60,000 nt of DNA. Origin: Cryptomeria japonica. Lineage: Eukaryota > Streptophyta > Pinopsida > Cupressales > Cupressaceae. This document shows positions 43,541 to 55,993 of this stretch, piece after piece (within the stretch, counting starts at the first letter, position 1; every line of letters starts with the position of its first letter). Made by a program: the position numbers and the translations under genes. The stretch spans positions 126,001-186,000 of the forward strand of contig NW_026728924.1 in NCBI RefSeq assembly GCF_030272615.1. The letters are read 5' to 3'. Below the pieces are notes generated by a model. It ran no database searches. It saw nothing but the letters and a program-made list of their open reading frames with translations, and had not been told where the DNA came from.

Positions 43541-45780
43541 TTTAATTCTTGGTGATTTTAAATTCCTTTCCAACCCTCCTTGAATTGTCAGGTTTGTGTT
43601 CATGTTCACTGTATGGATAATTGTCGGTACATGTTTGGTATTTGAAGTAGAAATTGTATTTCTATTTTATGTATTCATGGCATACGATGTCATTCATAGG
43701 GTGAGGGTGTGGATATTCATGATACATTCCAGGGTGACGGTATGTGCGATATAACATTTTGGATTTTCAGCTTAAAAGGGATATTGGCATGTGTGAGGTA
43801 TCATCTGATGTATGTACTTGGGCTATTATTGTTTGATGATGTCTCTGTACTAACTTGAAGATTGTTTTGTGTGAGTTTCAGTCGTGGCAGGAATGACATT
43901 GTTCTATGATGTGTGTAATCATTTTTTGGTAAATGTGTTTTGTCTCATTAAGCTTTCATTGATGGCTGTCAGGTTTGAAGTGTTGTTATGTATTGTAATA
44001 TATCAAATTGATGTAGTTTGTAATCCTGAAATGATATTTTATCAATCTTGTTTTGTCATTGACAAGGTGGTAAGTTGATGGCATCCATTTATTACTCCTT
44101 TCTGTGCTTTTCACTTCGACTATTTAGTATGTGGTAGGCTGCATTTTGTTTCACATGTTGTGTGGGTTGTTTTGGTGTGTTTGTTTCTACAAATGTCAAG
44201 TCTCTTGTCTTATGTAAAATATAGAGTGGTGCTTGAATTTGTGGTTCCAGAGGAAGAAAATAAGGATAATTATGAAAAGCTCGGTAAGGTTTTTAACGTA
44301 TTTTCTCCTGAAGTAGCTTTTGAAATCCGCAAGCTTTTGGGGAATCATTGGCTAGAAATTTATCTTAATATTTCTTACTCTGAGATTATGTATCTATTTG
44401 TTACAATTTGATATGATGTTTTACTTGATGCTTAATTGGTTTGTCTCCTAGTTTCCATGTTCATATTTCCAACATTGTGTAATAGGGGTATGGTTTTTTC
44501 TGCTTTGGATAGTTATCATTTTGATGTGGGGACTTTCTATTATGGATGTTTTCTTCCTCGTCATGAGCTTTTGGGTAATGGATGGTAAGGTCAATTATTG
44601 TTTGAATTAAGAATGGAGCTGATATGTGATGCCATGGATGATACCCAAGCATGTATGGAGTTTCTTGTGAATTGGGTTCTTGCTCAGATTGTGTATAAAG
44701 CTTGGGTTGTTTTTGAAGCTTTGCACTCGTTACTTTCTTTGAGCTTTCTGTTCTCTACTCATGCACGACTGGAATTCCCTCTAAAGGTTGTTCCTCCTCT
44801 AGATGCAACTAATGATCCCCCTGCTAAAGGCACTACCACTTGGTTTTTAAATGTCTGATAACTTTTCTATGATATCTTGGAGATGTGGTATGATTTTTTG
44901 ATGCAGGTATGGATAGTTTTGGTATAAAATTCAGTTTTGACAAGCCAGGTTGAATAATCTTTTGCTCCCCATTTGGTAAAAGCATATGGGCTTCTTGGTG
45001 TATTTGCATGATTTTCTTGAGGAGATATTTGTTGACATCCAACTCTTCATTTTGTAATCAATTGAGCTTATATTTTGTTGGATATAACCAGAGGATGAAC
45101 TTTTGTATCAAGAAATGTCCTATGGGACCTCATTGTACCTTTCAAATGAATGGGTTTGGGCGCGTTAAATGATCAATTGGATATGTAACAACTATTTTGT
45201 AAGGGTAGTATAGTTTGGTCTATATATAAGACGATAACCAGAGGTTTTCTTGTGGGTTCTTTCCTATCGGTATGTCTTTTGAACCCATTGGAAAAATTCT
45301 TAAATATAATAAAAAAAGTTTAGTGGCTTGTCCACTTTTATTGAAAAAAATTTAAAAAATAACCTTAGTAAGTCAAAGAATAACTAAAAAAAATAGTAGT
45401 AATTTTTAAACTTATTAATTTTTTATGTATATAAAAAGTATAGTTAATATGAAACATATTAGTTCAATAGGCGAAAAATTGTTGCTATCTGATATGAAAT
45501 TGAATATGACAGATCAATTTATTTTAGTATGACATAGCATTTATTCATCTCATGTACTATGTAAATATTAAAATATATCCTTTAAAATTTTATCTTTTTA
45601 AAAAAATATAGAATTTTTTTCCTAGTTTAAATTTTCAATATAATTTTATACATTTCTAATTTTATTTAATTATAAATATTTTATTGAAAAATAATATATT
45701 ATAATATTTATTTTTATATAATATAAAATTTTAAATATATTATTAATTTTACAATATAGAATTATCAAATATTCTCTAAA
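43541..45780. other. Non-coding / unrecognised region after the RNase H fragment
   Basis: 43541-45300 has only short frames with no family resemblance; it may be the 3' untranslated part of the LINE. It ends in an A-rich stretch (aataaaaaaag at 45309-45319, aaaaaaa at 45344-45356). 45360-45780 is extremely AT-rich with no gene. Confidence 0.4.
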
Positions 45781-45806
45781 ATGTTGGTCAACTATATATT
45801 AAACCC

Positions 45807-48360
45807 TTGTTGGGTAAACTAATTCATGAGAACTGTAAAGGTTTTGTGCCTGGGCATCATATTTCTGATGCAATGCTTATGGTTCATGAAACTCTATATT
45901 CTATGGATAATAATAATAAGGAGGGTATTCTATTGAAATTGGATATCCCCAAGGCCTATGATATAGTTTCATGGCCTTTCCTCTCCATGGTCTTGAGAAA
46001 TTTTTGTTTAATAGGGAAATCCTTGAGGTTAATTGAAAGTTGTGTTAAAACTCCTTTATATTTGGCTCTGGTGAATATCTCCCCTAATGGTTTTTTCTCC
46101 TCATTGGGTGGCCTCAAGAAGGGTGACTCACTTTCTCCCTATATCTTCATCTTAATGGTAGATGTGCTTGGCCCCAATATTCACAAGAAATTTACCTAGG
46201 ACAATCTAAAAGGTATTAAGCCCTCCTCTGGTCCCCTTGGCATTTCCAACCAACAATTTGTTAATGATACTCTTTTACTTGGGAATCTATGGTGGTAGAG
46301 GCTAGAGGATGGTTTCCTTTACTCTCTGACTATGCCATAACTTCAAGAAAAAAAAAATCTAGATAAAAGTATCTTATTTTTCACGAATGTCCTGAATGAC
46401 ATTCAACACCACATTGCCAAAATTTTGAATTCTCAAAATGCTTTCCTTCCCTTGTCTTACTTAGGTCTTCCTTCAACTACTAGGAAGGTGTTAGACTTAG
46501 TCTAGACTGGCCTTCCTAAAAGAATTCAAAGAAAATTGGTGGGATGGAAAGGTTCTCTTCTTAGTAGTGTGGGAAAGATTTAGCTCCTAAAGGCTTCCCT
46601 CCAAAGCTATGTTGTTTATATCTTATCTTTATTCCACGTTTTGGTGCCTTGGGATAAGAAATTGGACCAAATCTAAAGAAGATTCCTCTAGTCAGGAGTT
46701 GAGAAAAAGAATAGAATGACTCTGATTGATTAGGAAAAGGTGTGTCATAATAAGAGATCTAGTGGCCTTCATATTTGTGACTCCCACTCATTGAACACTG
46801 CTCTCATGTATAAAATTGATTGGAGGCTCATTTTTGAAGATGGTGACTGGTCTTTTGTCATGAATTCCAAGTACCTTCATAGAAGGGATAATCACTCTTT
46901 TCTATTCTCTCCATATCTTCCAAAGGGATCACATATTTGGAACAATTTATTAAAATCTAAAGATATTCTTTTGAAAGGTGTTTTGTGGCAAATTGGTAAT
47001 GGTAAAAGGTTGAGATTCTGGAAGGACCCTTAGGCTTCTTCTATCCTATTGGAATTTCACATGATCTACTCTACTATTGAGGGTATTTTGATGGCTAGAT
47101 ATGGTGTCCTAGTGTGTGATTATTGTATTCCTAGCTCCTCCCCATCCCAATGGAGCTTGGATCCTACTGACTTCGATCCTCTGTTGAGAACTGCAACTTT
47201 AGAGCTCCTCAAGATTATCAATAATGTCAAGTTTTTATATTGGAGGAGGGTGATACACTAGTTTGGGGTCCTTCCAAGGATGGGAAGTAAAAGATTCAAT
47301 ATGGTTTTGAACTAGTTTCTCCTTTCCCCCTTCACAATTTAATTGGGTGATCCTTTGGAAAACTAGTATGATCCCCAAAGTGTGTTTCTTTTGGTGGACT
47401 ACATGTCATGGTAGAATCCTCATTAGTGATAATCTAAGAAAGCATGGCTTTCAATTTGTTAACAAATGTGTGTTGTGTAAGAATGACAAAGAGATAATTA
47501 ATCACATAATGTTTCACTATGATTTCTCTTGGAATATTAGACAAAATATTACCAATCTCTTTCTTACTAACTGGATTTGGCCTAGAGAAATAGTAGACTA
47601 TGTTTCCAGTTGGTCTCCCCTTTCAAATTAACCCCTTATTAAAGAGCTTTGGTGGCAAGATTTTGTCCACTTGGGATGGTGCTTGTGGAAAGAAAGGAAT
47701 AATAGAATTTTTAGGGATAGAAAGTGTTGTTGGGAGGTGCTTGTCACTACCATTATCTCCAATGTCAAGGAAAACCTACGTAGCTTTAAGGTAAAAGCAC
47801 ACATGCCACCCTCCTCCAATTTGGATTGACAAATTGCCAAATATTGGGGCTTAATTGAATGTTTGTCTAGATTCACTAATCCTCCTATGGGATTAGAAAA
47901 TTCAATCAAATACCCCCCCGGCCTTGGTTTGCTAAAGCTAAATTTTGATGGGTCATCTAAAGGAACCCAAGTGGGGGTGGTGTTGTTCGTGACCACTGAG
48001 GCAATGTCGTATTGGATTACATGGCCCAATTGGGAAAGAAAACCTAAAGATTTGCTAAGATGGACACCATTTACTATGGATTGACTATCATTAATGAGAG
48101 AGAGTAGAATAAAATTATTATTGAGGGTGACTCTAGAAATATGATCCTTTTCCTTAAAAATGAAGCTACCCTAGATTGGAAATGTGAAGGTTTGATTGAC
48201 AAATGAAAATCCCTATTTCGTGGTTTTAGCCATGTTTGTCTAAACCACACGAGTAGAGAAGGTAATAAGGTCACGGGCAAGTTGGTGTCCTTACTTCCAT
48301 TTTCCGAGAATTTAAAAATTTGGAAGAATCCCCATGATCTCTCAGATTTTGTTTGAGTAA
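45807..48360 (+). pseudogene. L1-like LINE relic: reverse transcriptase, zf-RVT zinc finger, RNase H
   Basis: RT blocks are in order: CKGFVPGHHISDAMLMVHET, then EGILLKLDIPKAYDIVSWPF (catalytic Asp), then FFSSLGGLKKGDSLSPYIFI. The FADD box is degraded to FVNDTLLL (about 46258-46282). 46740-47033 has RSSGLHICDSHSLNTALMYK and LWQIGNGKRLRFWKDP, usual before the zinc finger. 47347-47631 is a zf-RVT-like segment (KVCFFWWTTCHGRILISDNL, CVLCKNDKEIINHIMFH). RNase H follows: LLKLNFDGSSKG at 47929-47964 and a C-terminal SREGNKVTGKL near 48250. Many stops and frameshifts are present, and the endonuclease and ORF1 are absent. A 5'-truncated, dead copy. Confidence 0.8.
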
Positions 48361-48699
48361 TGATCTATGAGAACATAAAGTTTAATGATGGGATTTAATT
48401 TAAAAATTGCTTTTAAAAAAAATCCTATCCACCCTTTTGTCAAGTCACTTTCTACTAGATCAGTGGATGCCCTTTTTGAAAGGAAGGCTCACTTCTCCTC
48501 ATAAGTGGTGTTGTGATACCCAAATTGTTAGTTTTGATTTCATCCACCTTCTTTCTATTATGAAGCTCTTAGTGGTGAATATGGGAGGGACTTAATCTAA
48601 GTTGAACCTAATACCTATCAGGAATTCAAATGCAATCCAAAGCTTTGGAAAAAAGTGATCAAGGGGAGTTTAGATAGTTATGTGGAGGACATCCAGGGT

Positions 48700-49911
48700 T
48701 TCGACCTGAAGCTTTGAAAATACTTCGCAGAGGCCTAGTAGAGGGGTGAGCTATAGATTGGGCCTTCAAAGTCTCATCAAAGCTAATTGTGGTCATTATT
48801 GGGGTCCTGCAGGATGATATTAATTTTACCAAAAAGCCAAATGGCTCATACAAGGAAGAATTCAAGTGGTTCCTCAAGGAGGCCGAAGGTGTGTTGAGAT
48901 TGTAGAGAGATTACAATAGAGAAGAGTTCCCTGGTAAATGGAAGGACACAACCCCTATTTTTCTTGAAATTCTTCACTCTTGATGGTTGTTACAAAAGAT
49001 TCCACACGTAGAAATTCCCCATGCTTAAGCACCTGAGGTATGGTATCCGGATGAACTTTTCTTATTGAGTCTACTCATCTTTATTCCAATTTGTAGCAAG
49101 AGCTAAAGCCAAAAATTGTATACCCCTTCATTAGAGTTTAATCCTTAGGATTTATAATTTTCATCTTGTTTTAATCCCTTCAGGTGGGTCCCCTTATAAT
49201 CCCTTTGTTCCCCTACCAAACATAAATTTGGTAATTGAATTCTCTAGGGCCCCAATGGCTAAAACATCCTCATCTATTGGCTCCTTCTCTAAGACCAAAT
49301 TCATCTCCACATTTTTTAACCCTAGCAAAGAGATGAAGCAAAATGTCTCTTATACCCCATCTCCCAAGAAAGTGAAGGTGGTGGATTCTAGTGAAGAGGA
49401 GGAGGAGGAGAAATATGATTCCTCTTTTGATTTTGATTTTGAATGGTCTCTTGCTGCCTTTGAGGAAGTTGCCCTAATTTCCCAGAATGAAGAGACCTCT
49501 GATTCTAAGAAACCCCTAATTGAGGCTAAGGCTATAATTATGAAACTAGAGGAGAACGTGGAGAGACATGAAATGATTATTAGATGGTTCATCTCCCAAT
49601 TTGATGTGGCAATCAGGAAAATATATAGACTAGAAGCTCTAGTTGAGGCGGGGGCAAGGGCGGGCAAGTGGGTCATGGACTTCAAGGATGAACGGGTATG
49701 GAAAGCGACAAGTGATATGGTCAAGAAGATGGAGAATTGGAAAAAAATGGAGGGGAGATTGACTGAGTCGTCTGAGAAGGTGACACAAGAAAAAGAGAAC
49801 AAGATAGTTCAAGAGTTGAAACAGAAACAAGAGCTCTTGTTGGGCAAGGTTGAGGAAATGGTGGCAAAAAACTCTACCTCCTTCAAAGCCATACAGGATG
49901 AGATCGATTAG
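48700..49911 (+). pseudogene. Unrecognised decayed ORF with intact acidic/coiled-coil C-terminal part
   Basis: A former coding sequence can be followed with few stops: PEALKILRRGLVEG (48709), KLIVVIIGVLQDDINFTKKP, FKWFLKEAEGV, then FFTLDGCYKRF, MLKHLRYGIRMNFSY, VARAKAKNCIPLH, LRIYNFHLVLIPSGG. It then joins in frame the intact stretch to 49911. In that stretch the first ATG is 49255 (MAKTSSSIGSFSKTKF), giving 218 codons. It holds PSPKKVKVVDSS, a run of six Glu (VVDSSEEEEEEKYD), and a long charged helix (EKVTQEKENKIVQELKQKQE). I recognise no domain. Codon-level continuity upstream argues for one old protein of about 400 residues rather than a short gene. Confidence 0.45.
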
Positions 49912-51390
49912 AGGAGAGCCAAACACAAGTGACATGTGTTGTCTCCTTCTACATCGGTGGAGCCCCTTGCTTTTAGGATTAGGGACACCCCAGATTTTGA
50001 TACCCTAACTTTGTTAAGGATTCAAATAAGAAAATTTATTTCTTTGACAAAGTCCTTAGTTTATGTAAGGATTGGCAAAAAGGCAGTGCCTTTGCACAAT
50101 AGGTCATCTCTTTGTTCTTGTGGTGATTGGTTATTTTTGCTAGTTTATTTGTAGTCTGTGTTGTTGGCTTTGTCTCTAGTTTAGTTAGTTAGTGGTTTTT
50201 TGTTCGTTTTAATTTGTTAGGCCTTTTTTTTTTTTGGCTCAGAGCGCCTCTCTCATGTACCCTAGGTGATGTTTTTTGTGGTTATGTAAAACTTTGTATT
50301 GGTATGGGCCTATCCCTCTTTTTTATTAATCAGAACATTATAGAATTATATATTATTTTATATAATAAAATGTCTATAATCATTCCTTATTATTTTTATT
50401 ATTTATTTGATCCTTACTATCTATTGTTTTTAACAAATTTGTGTCCATCCAAAATTACATTTAAAAAACACATACCTATTGCAAGGGTTAATATAAACGA
50501 CATTATAGATGCGACATTTTGCATCAATTTTTAAAGAAATGCCTATATTGAAAACCATGGAAAAACAAAGATAGCCCTTTCAGTCTAATACATTTAGATC
50601 TAAACGACGAAAAAATAGTGGAAACAAAAAATTTAACATTAATTTATTTAGACAATAAACAAGTTGTATGTTATATTTTTTTATTGAATAGCAAGTCATA
50701 CAATATTAATCTTCGCATGCAATTGGTGCAGGTAGAGGATTGCATGACAATCCATGGAAGTTGGTATGGGGAGAGGATTGCTGGTATATCCACATGTAGA
50801 AAATGATGCAAAAGTATCTCATTACTCTTGGGAAAGAAATGCTACCAGAGAAAATGCCGACAGATGAAAGAGGGTAATAGGGAAACTACTAAAATTAGAT
50901 GGTGAAGAATAAACAAATAAGATCATCCCGATCATCTTGGTACATATTGTCGATGACAAGCAATAGCTTGTCCACTTCAAATAAGGGACCTTTGGGTAAA
51001 AATCTCACACTCATCAAATTTAATCCCTTATAGAAGCCATTCAAATTATTCAACTTCATAAAAAAGAAAATTATTTCTACATTTTTTATACAAATAATAT
51101 TTATGCCAAAAGTGTTTCTTTATTTGAAATGCATTAGATGACTTTGAAAACTAATGACTCATGTTCATGAAAAGACGTGCAAGATGATTGCACCATTTTT
51201 TTCTTATTTGACCTTCCACACATCTTCGATGTACCCATTACACACCAAGATGCAAATACTAGTTTTAAACATATTAAATTATAAAAAAAATATTAAAAAA
51301 ATATCATGTTCAAAATTCGAATTCTATAATAATAAAAATATTTGGTCACAAGAATCTTGCATGAATATCTACTTCATTCAAAAAGCCTTA
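49912..51390. other. Intergenic region, no gene recognised
   Basis: A short plus-strand frame at 49936-50154 continues the composition of the preceding ORF. 50200-50540 is T-rich with 'ttttttattaatcagaacat', possibly the 3' end of a repeat. 50540-51390 is AT-rich with no ORF or element end I can support. Confidence 0.4.
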
Positions 51391-51888
51391 TGTCACTGAC
51401 CGAGCTTTTAATATTCATGTCCTTTTTGCAGTTTCTCATGTCTTTGACATGATATGAATTCTACTTGGTTTTGTCAAGTAGAAACTCTATTTTTGAATAT
51501 AATTAGCTTGTCATCCTAACATGCTCATTCAAACTTCAACTACCCTACTAACAAATGGATGGTCCTAGCTGGTCCATATGAGATGTAGCTTAATATTCTA
51601 AGAACACTTCTCAGTAGATATGCTATTGTGACAAAGTACATGATGATTTACACCCTTAACCGTAAATTGTTGACAAGTGAGTGAAGAAGTGGCTGGGACA
51701 AAGCTTGTCGATGGCTTTGTCACTGACCCAGTTTTTAATATTTATGTCCTCTTTGCCTGTTTGTCATGTCTTTGCCGTGATATGAGTTCTCCCTGGTTTT
51801 GTCACTGAAACTATCTTGATAAAGCACACCGTATAGGTAGCTTATCGTCCTAGCGTGCTCATTGAAACTTCAGCAACCATTGTACCGC
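51391..51888. repeat. Diverged direct duplication, 327-bp spacing
   Basis: 'tgtcactgacc-agtttttaata' begins at 51391 and again at 51718. The order is then shared: 'atgtcct-tttgc', 'tctcatgtctttg', 'atatgaattct/atatgagttct', 'ttggttttgtca', 'gcttgtcatcct/gcttatcgtcct', 'tgctcattcaaacttcaac/tgctcattgaaacttcagc'. About 150-170 bp per unit. Confidence 0.75.
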
Positions 51889-52690
51889 TTATTAAAACTT
51901 CAACTAACTTATTATATTACGATGATTGTTCCGGTGAGCTTGTTAGGGTTTTTTTTGGCAAAGCTTCATATTACTAAAAAAATATCGGATCCGCCGAGCA
52001 AGGATTCAAGAGAAAATGCTTACGGACAAAATAAAAGGGCGTAACATAAATTGTAAAAGGCGAGAGTAGTGTGTTGTGGGATGTCCAATGTGCCTCACTT
52101 TCTTCTTTCTCATTGCGCAACAGGAGAGCTCCGCTGACTTCTTCATCAGCTATGATTGTCTTTTGCAAAACGTTACCACTCTATTAATTTTTCCATTTCC
52201 TTCAATTGGATTCACACTCTGGCATGCCACCCATACGCTGCTAGCTGCTTATGATTTTCTTAGCCAGCTTTATGCATTTTCGAATGTTTCTGTGTAATCA
52301 TGGGATTTAGGTTTAGGGTATTTTGGTCTGCTATCACCACCAGTTCAACTGATAACATTACAATTACATGTTTTCAAGTCTTTTTTTTTGGTTTAGTATC
52401 TTTTTCATTGTCATTTGTAATATGTACTTTCTAGTTTTTCTTTTTAAGTCGTTGATTGTCTTGATTTCTTTTAATGAGTTTTATTTAAGCTTTTTATTAA
52501 ATTTAAAATATAAGAGTATATAACAATAGAAAAAACATGTGTGCTTAAAAAGCACATTCTCAATGTTTAAATGGATAGATTCTGAAATAAGATGAAAAGC
52601 ATAATGATAGCTAAGATCACATAATAATAAATAGCAGAAATACTTTTAATTGAGGGGATCGTGATCATTCTAAATTTTCAAGCATTTCAA
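51889..52690. other. Intergenic, no gene recognised
   Basis: Only short frames without family resemblance (for example 52076-52297). T-rich and AT-rich 3' part. Confidence 0.4.
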
Positions 52691-52699
52691 AGGATAACA

Positions 52700-53040
52700 T
52701 CATCAATAGACTTTCTACCAATCGGAGCACCCTCCTCTTCAAGGGAATCTTTTGGTTAAGCACAAACTACATGATGGCTAGATCCTGGCGGGAAACCTTA
52801 CAAGAGTTAGGCTACCCTATACCATGTCTCAGAGAGGAGGAAAGGGTGTTTTTTGAGAAGATTGAGACCATCCTTTGTGGGTTGCATTATCTCTGAAACT
52901 TGGAGTTTGAGATTCACTTGACTAGGATCCTCTATCAAATCTCTAAGATAATTTTCAACCATACTTACATCCTCACACAGAAGCGTTTTAGGAAGGTGAC
53001 ACAGTCAAGGCAGGGAGATCCAATGAAGGAGAACCCAACC
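52700..53040 (+). pseudogene. Short decayed coding fragment, unrecognised
   Basis: A plus-strand frame is readable with one or two stops: MMARSWRETLQELGYPIPCL, REEERVFFEKIETILCGLHY, FEIHLTRILYQISKI, then HTYILTQKRFRKVTQS. The regular charged/hydrophobic pattern looks like old protein-coding sequence. It could belong to the same kind of repeat as 48700-49911, but I cannot align them by eye. Confidence 0.3.
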
Positions 53041-53096
53041 TTGCAACTTAACACATAAATAATGCAAAACATACCGGTAACCGATAACAAGATGCT

Positions 53097-53101
53097 AGAA
53101 C
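53097..53101. repeat. Left TSD of element E
   Basis: agaac here versus ggaac at 59690-59694, four of five identical. Confidence 0.65.
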
Positions 53102-53743
53102 TGTTAGTGTAGGTTTTTTATTTTCCTTATGTTAGGGGGTATTTATTTTTCCTACACATATATTATTTAAGATTGCTTAGGTTAATAGGAGTGGTTTATA
53201 TGAGGACACGTGGCGAAATACTTCAGCTACATGTGTAACTCTCCACTTCACATGGGTAGTTGAGTTACATACCCTCTTTTGGCTTGTTGTGCCACCTCTC
53301 ATAACCACTATTTTGTCATTTCCTAAGTGGGTTATGGGGTAGTTGGGTTTCACATCCTCTTTTGGCCTTATGTGCCAACTTTCTCAACTCTTTTTTTTGT
53401 CTTCATGTAAGGAGGTTATGTCACATGTTTTGACATTTACCAAGAAGGTAAAACCTCCCACTTTTAATGGGGAACAAGAGTTAATGCACCCCTTGGATAT
53501 ATATGCTTATATTTTTCTATATAATAAGCACTATACTCTCACCTTCACTAGTGAAGTTAGTGGAGTGATAGCTTGGTGAGAGTCTTCTCCAAATTCTCCT
53601 CTTTGTCTCTATTTCTCTCTCATATTAAAATTATCTTCATTCAGTTATTTTGATCTTCGATCATCCGTTGTGTGAGGAGTTGCATGTGATCTATGACCGA
53701 CATCAGATCTTGGCTCGATTCTTGCTTCTCGCAGAATCTCACA
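53102..53743 (+). repeat. 5' LTR of element E
   Basis: Starts TGTTAGTGTAGG and ends AATCTCACA; matches 59048-59689 at full length (642 bp each). Confidence 0.94.
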
Positions 53744-53757
53744 TGGTATCAAAGCTT
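53744..53757 (+). promoter_or_regulatory. Primer-binding site of element E
   Basis: tggtatcaaagctt abuts the LTR end; iMet-type site with one G-to-A change. Confidence 0.85.
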
Positions 53758-54769
53758 ATTGTCTGGTATAGCTCGTTGTTTTTTTATTTATTTATTTGAG
53801 GGATTTGAGACTTCTATATAGCTAATATTTTCTTTTAAAAATAAGTATGCTCTTCTCCTGCATTCTTGTATGATCTGAAGAATCAGAACAGTTCAAAGGA
53901 AAATAACTTCTAGTTAAATCTGGTTTACACGTATGTGTTCTTGTAAGATCTGGGTGATTGCAACTTTGTGGTAATATTGGAAGCTTAATAAGAATTTCTA
54001 GAGTGTCCATAAGGCCTGATAAAGTCAAAAGTGACTTTTACTTCACCAAAATCAGAGTTTGGAGGACACAGTAAAAAATCAGAGTAAATTTTTTTTACTG
54101 GAGTTGTTTTCATGTCGGCTTTAGTGTTCCAACTTCTATTCACTTCCACAAAAAATGATTTCTGGGTTTTATTCGTAGCATTGAAAAACTTCTGGATTTT
54201 GGATGGTATTTCCAGAAAATTAATAAATTTTGCAGAAATTGAGCTTTAATAGGGCCTAAGCCATTTTTCTATTAGGGAAATTCAACAACATTTCTTAAAA
54301 GTTGCACAACTTTTGCCTCGGGTGTCAGATTTTTGCAAACAAATACTTCACGGAAAGCTGGAAATGAGCACTCTCCATTATTGTAGGTCTAATTAAATTT
54401 TTTTGCCTTTTTTTATCAGATCTTAAATGTTGTATCAGCTGCTTCTTTTTCTTTTCAACTAGTCATATCTTTCTCCTCACAACTCTGTTTTCAAAAACTA
54501 ATAGTTCTTGGAAAGGTATTGAGATAAATTAAGTAGTTATAAGGATAATTTGTTTCAGATCTTGTCTCAAATTATTTGTATTTAAAATCTCTATTGGTTT
54601 CTTAAAGAATTGTAATATGATAAAAAGCCTTGTAAATGCACTAATTATAAAGTGTCAACCTTGTAATTTTTTGGGGGGTGATTTCTGAGACTAGTGAAAA
54701 GGGGGGGTGTCTCTTGTGCCTTCTTTCTTGCACTTTTCCTGATTCTTTGCAATCTTCTTTTCTACTATC
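53758..54769 (+). other. 5' leader of element E
   Basis: About 1 kb, AT-rich, without a credible ORF. G-runs at 54671-54677 and 54701-54708 correspond to the poly-C/G runs just upstream of gag in element D. It lacks D's GC-rich block. Confidence 0.65.
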
Positions 54770-55993
54770 ATGGATACATCTATAGTTTCACTTTTAACAC
54801 CATATAATTATTTTGAATGAAAATTTAAGATAAGAATACATCTGAAAAGACATGGATATCATCATGTTACTATGGGACTTGAAATTGAACCTCAAGATGC
54901 TGTAGAAAAGATTAAATGGTTTAATAAATGTGATGAAGCTTTTGGTACTCTATGTATGTCAGTCTCTCCAAACCTTCTTTTTCACATTGAATCTGCCACT
55001 ACACTAAATGCAGTGTGGACCACTTTGGAAAACCTCTTTGGTAGGCAGGATGAGCTAAGAGGTCATCAGTTAGAGAATGAACTCATAAGGTTGAATCCAA
55101 CCAATTTTGATACTATACAAGACTTCTTCACTAAACTTAAGTTTGTAAGATTGCAGTTGGAACTGTGTGGAACTAAGAAAGATGATAAGCAACTAATCTT
55201 GAGTATTCTTTCTAAGCTTGGCCCTAACTATTCAGTGTTTATTTCTACATTCTATGCTACAAAACGTGCCCTACGTACCACATTCAAAATGCCTTCTCTG
55301 GATGAATTTGTTGCAGAACTCACTAGGGAACAAGACAAATTGGTTCAAATGGGTACAATAAAACCCTCTAAGTCACATGCCTTAGTTGTAAATCAAGGCA
55401 CAAAAGAACAAAAAGGGTCTAGTAAGCAATATAAGAAACAAAAGAACCAAGGAGAGAAGAAAAAAGATCAGAAATCTACTACTTCAAAAGCAGATAATCA
55501 GACCTCTTCATCAAGAGGTGACCAACCTAAGAAGGAGAAGGTCAAATGTTCTTATTGTAAGAGGCCTGGTCATGATGAACATAAGTGTTTAAAGAAACAA
55601 ATTGATCACCTTTCAAATCTTCTTGAAAAGAATAATATCAAGGTGCCTGATTCAGTCAAACAGAGTTCATCAGAAGGATCTTCTAAGGATACAGATAAGA
55701 GTAAAGGGAAAGGAAAGGGTAAGGCCCTAGTTGTTGTTGCTTCACAACCCAATTCTTGGGTAATTGACTCGGGTGCTTCGCACCACATGGCTTTTTCAAA
55801 AGATGATTTCACCTCTTTAGAGCCATGTTCTATGCCTTCCATACTAATGGGTGATGACACTCCTATTGAAGTGCATGGGAGAGGGTCTATTGATGTGGGC
55901 GAAGGAACATTTAAGGATGTCCTTTGTGTTCCATCTTTATCAACTAATCTCCTATCTATTTATCAGATCACTCACACTAGTTCTAGCAAGTGA
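54770..55993 (+). pseudogene. gag and protease of element E
   Basis: ATG at 54770 opens MDTSIVSLLTPYNYFE and hits TGA at 54818-54820, where relatives have Trp. The frame then runs unbroken to TGA at 55991-55993. Gag text: TLENLFGRQDELRGHQLENE, LNPTNFDTIQDFFTKL, SILSKLGPNYSVF. A Lys/Gln-rich linker precedes zinc knuckle CSYCKRPGHDEHKC (55549-55590) and protease WVIDSGASHHM (55759-55791) with an intact DSG. The end, PSLSTNLLSIYQITH, matches D. Gag forms particles and the protease processes Gag-Pol. Confidence 0.88.

Noticed and set aside
49228-49254. TTG start for the 49255-49911 frame
   Set aside because: TTG is not a usual plant start; the frame is simply open upstream as part of a longer decayed ORF.
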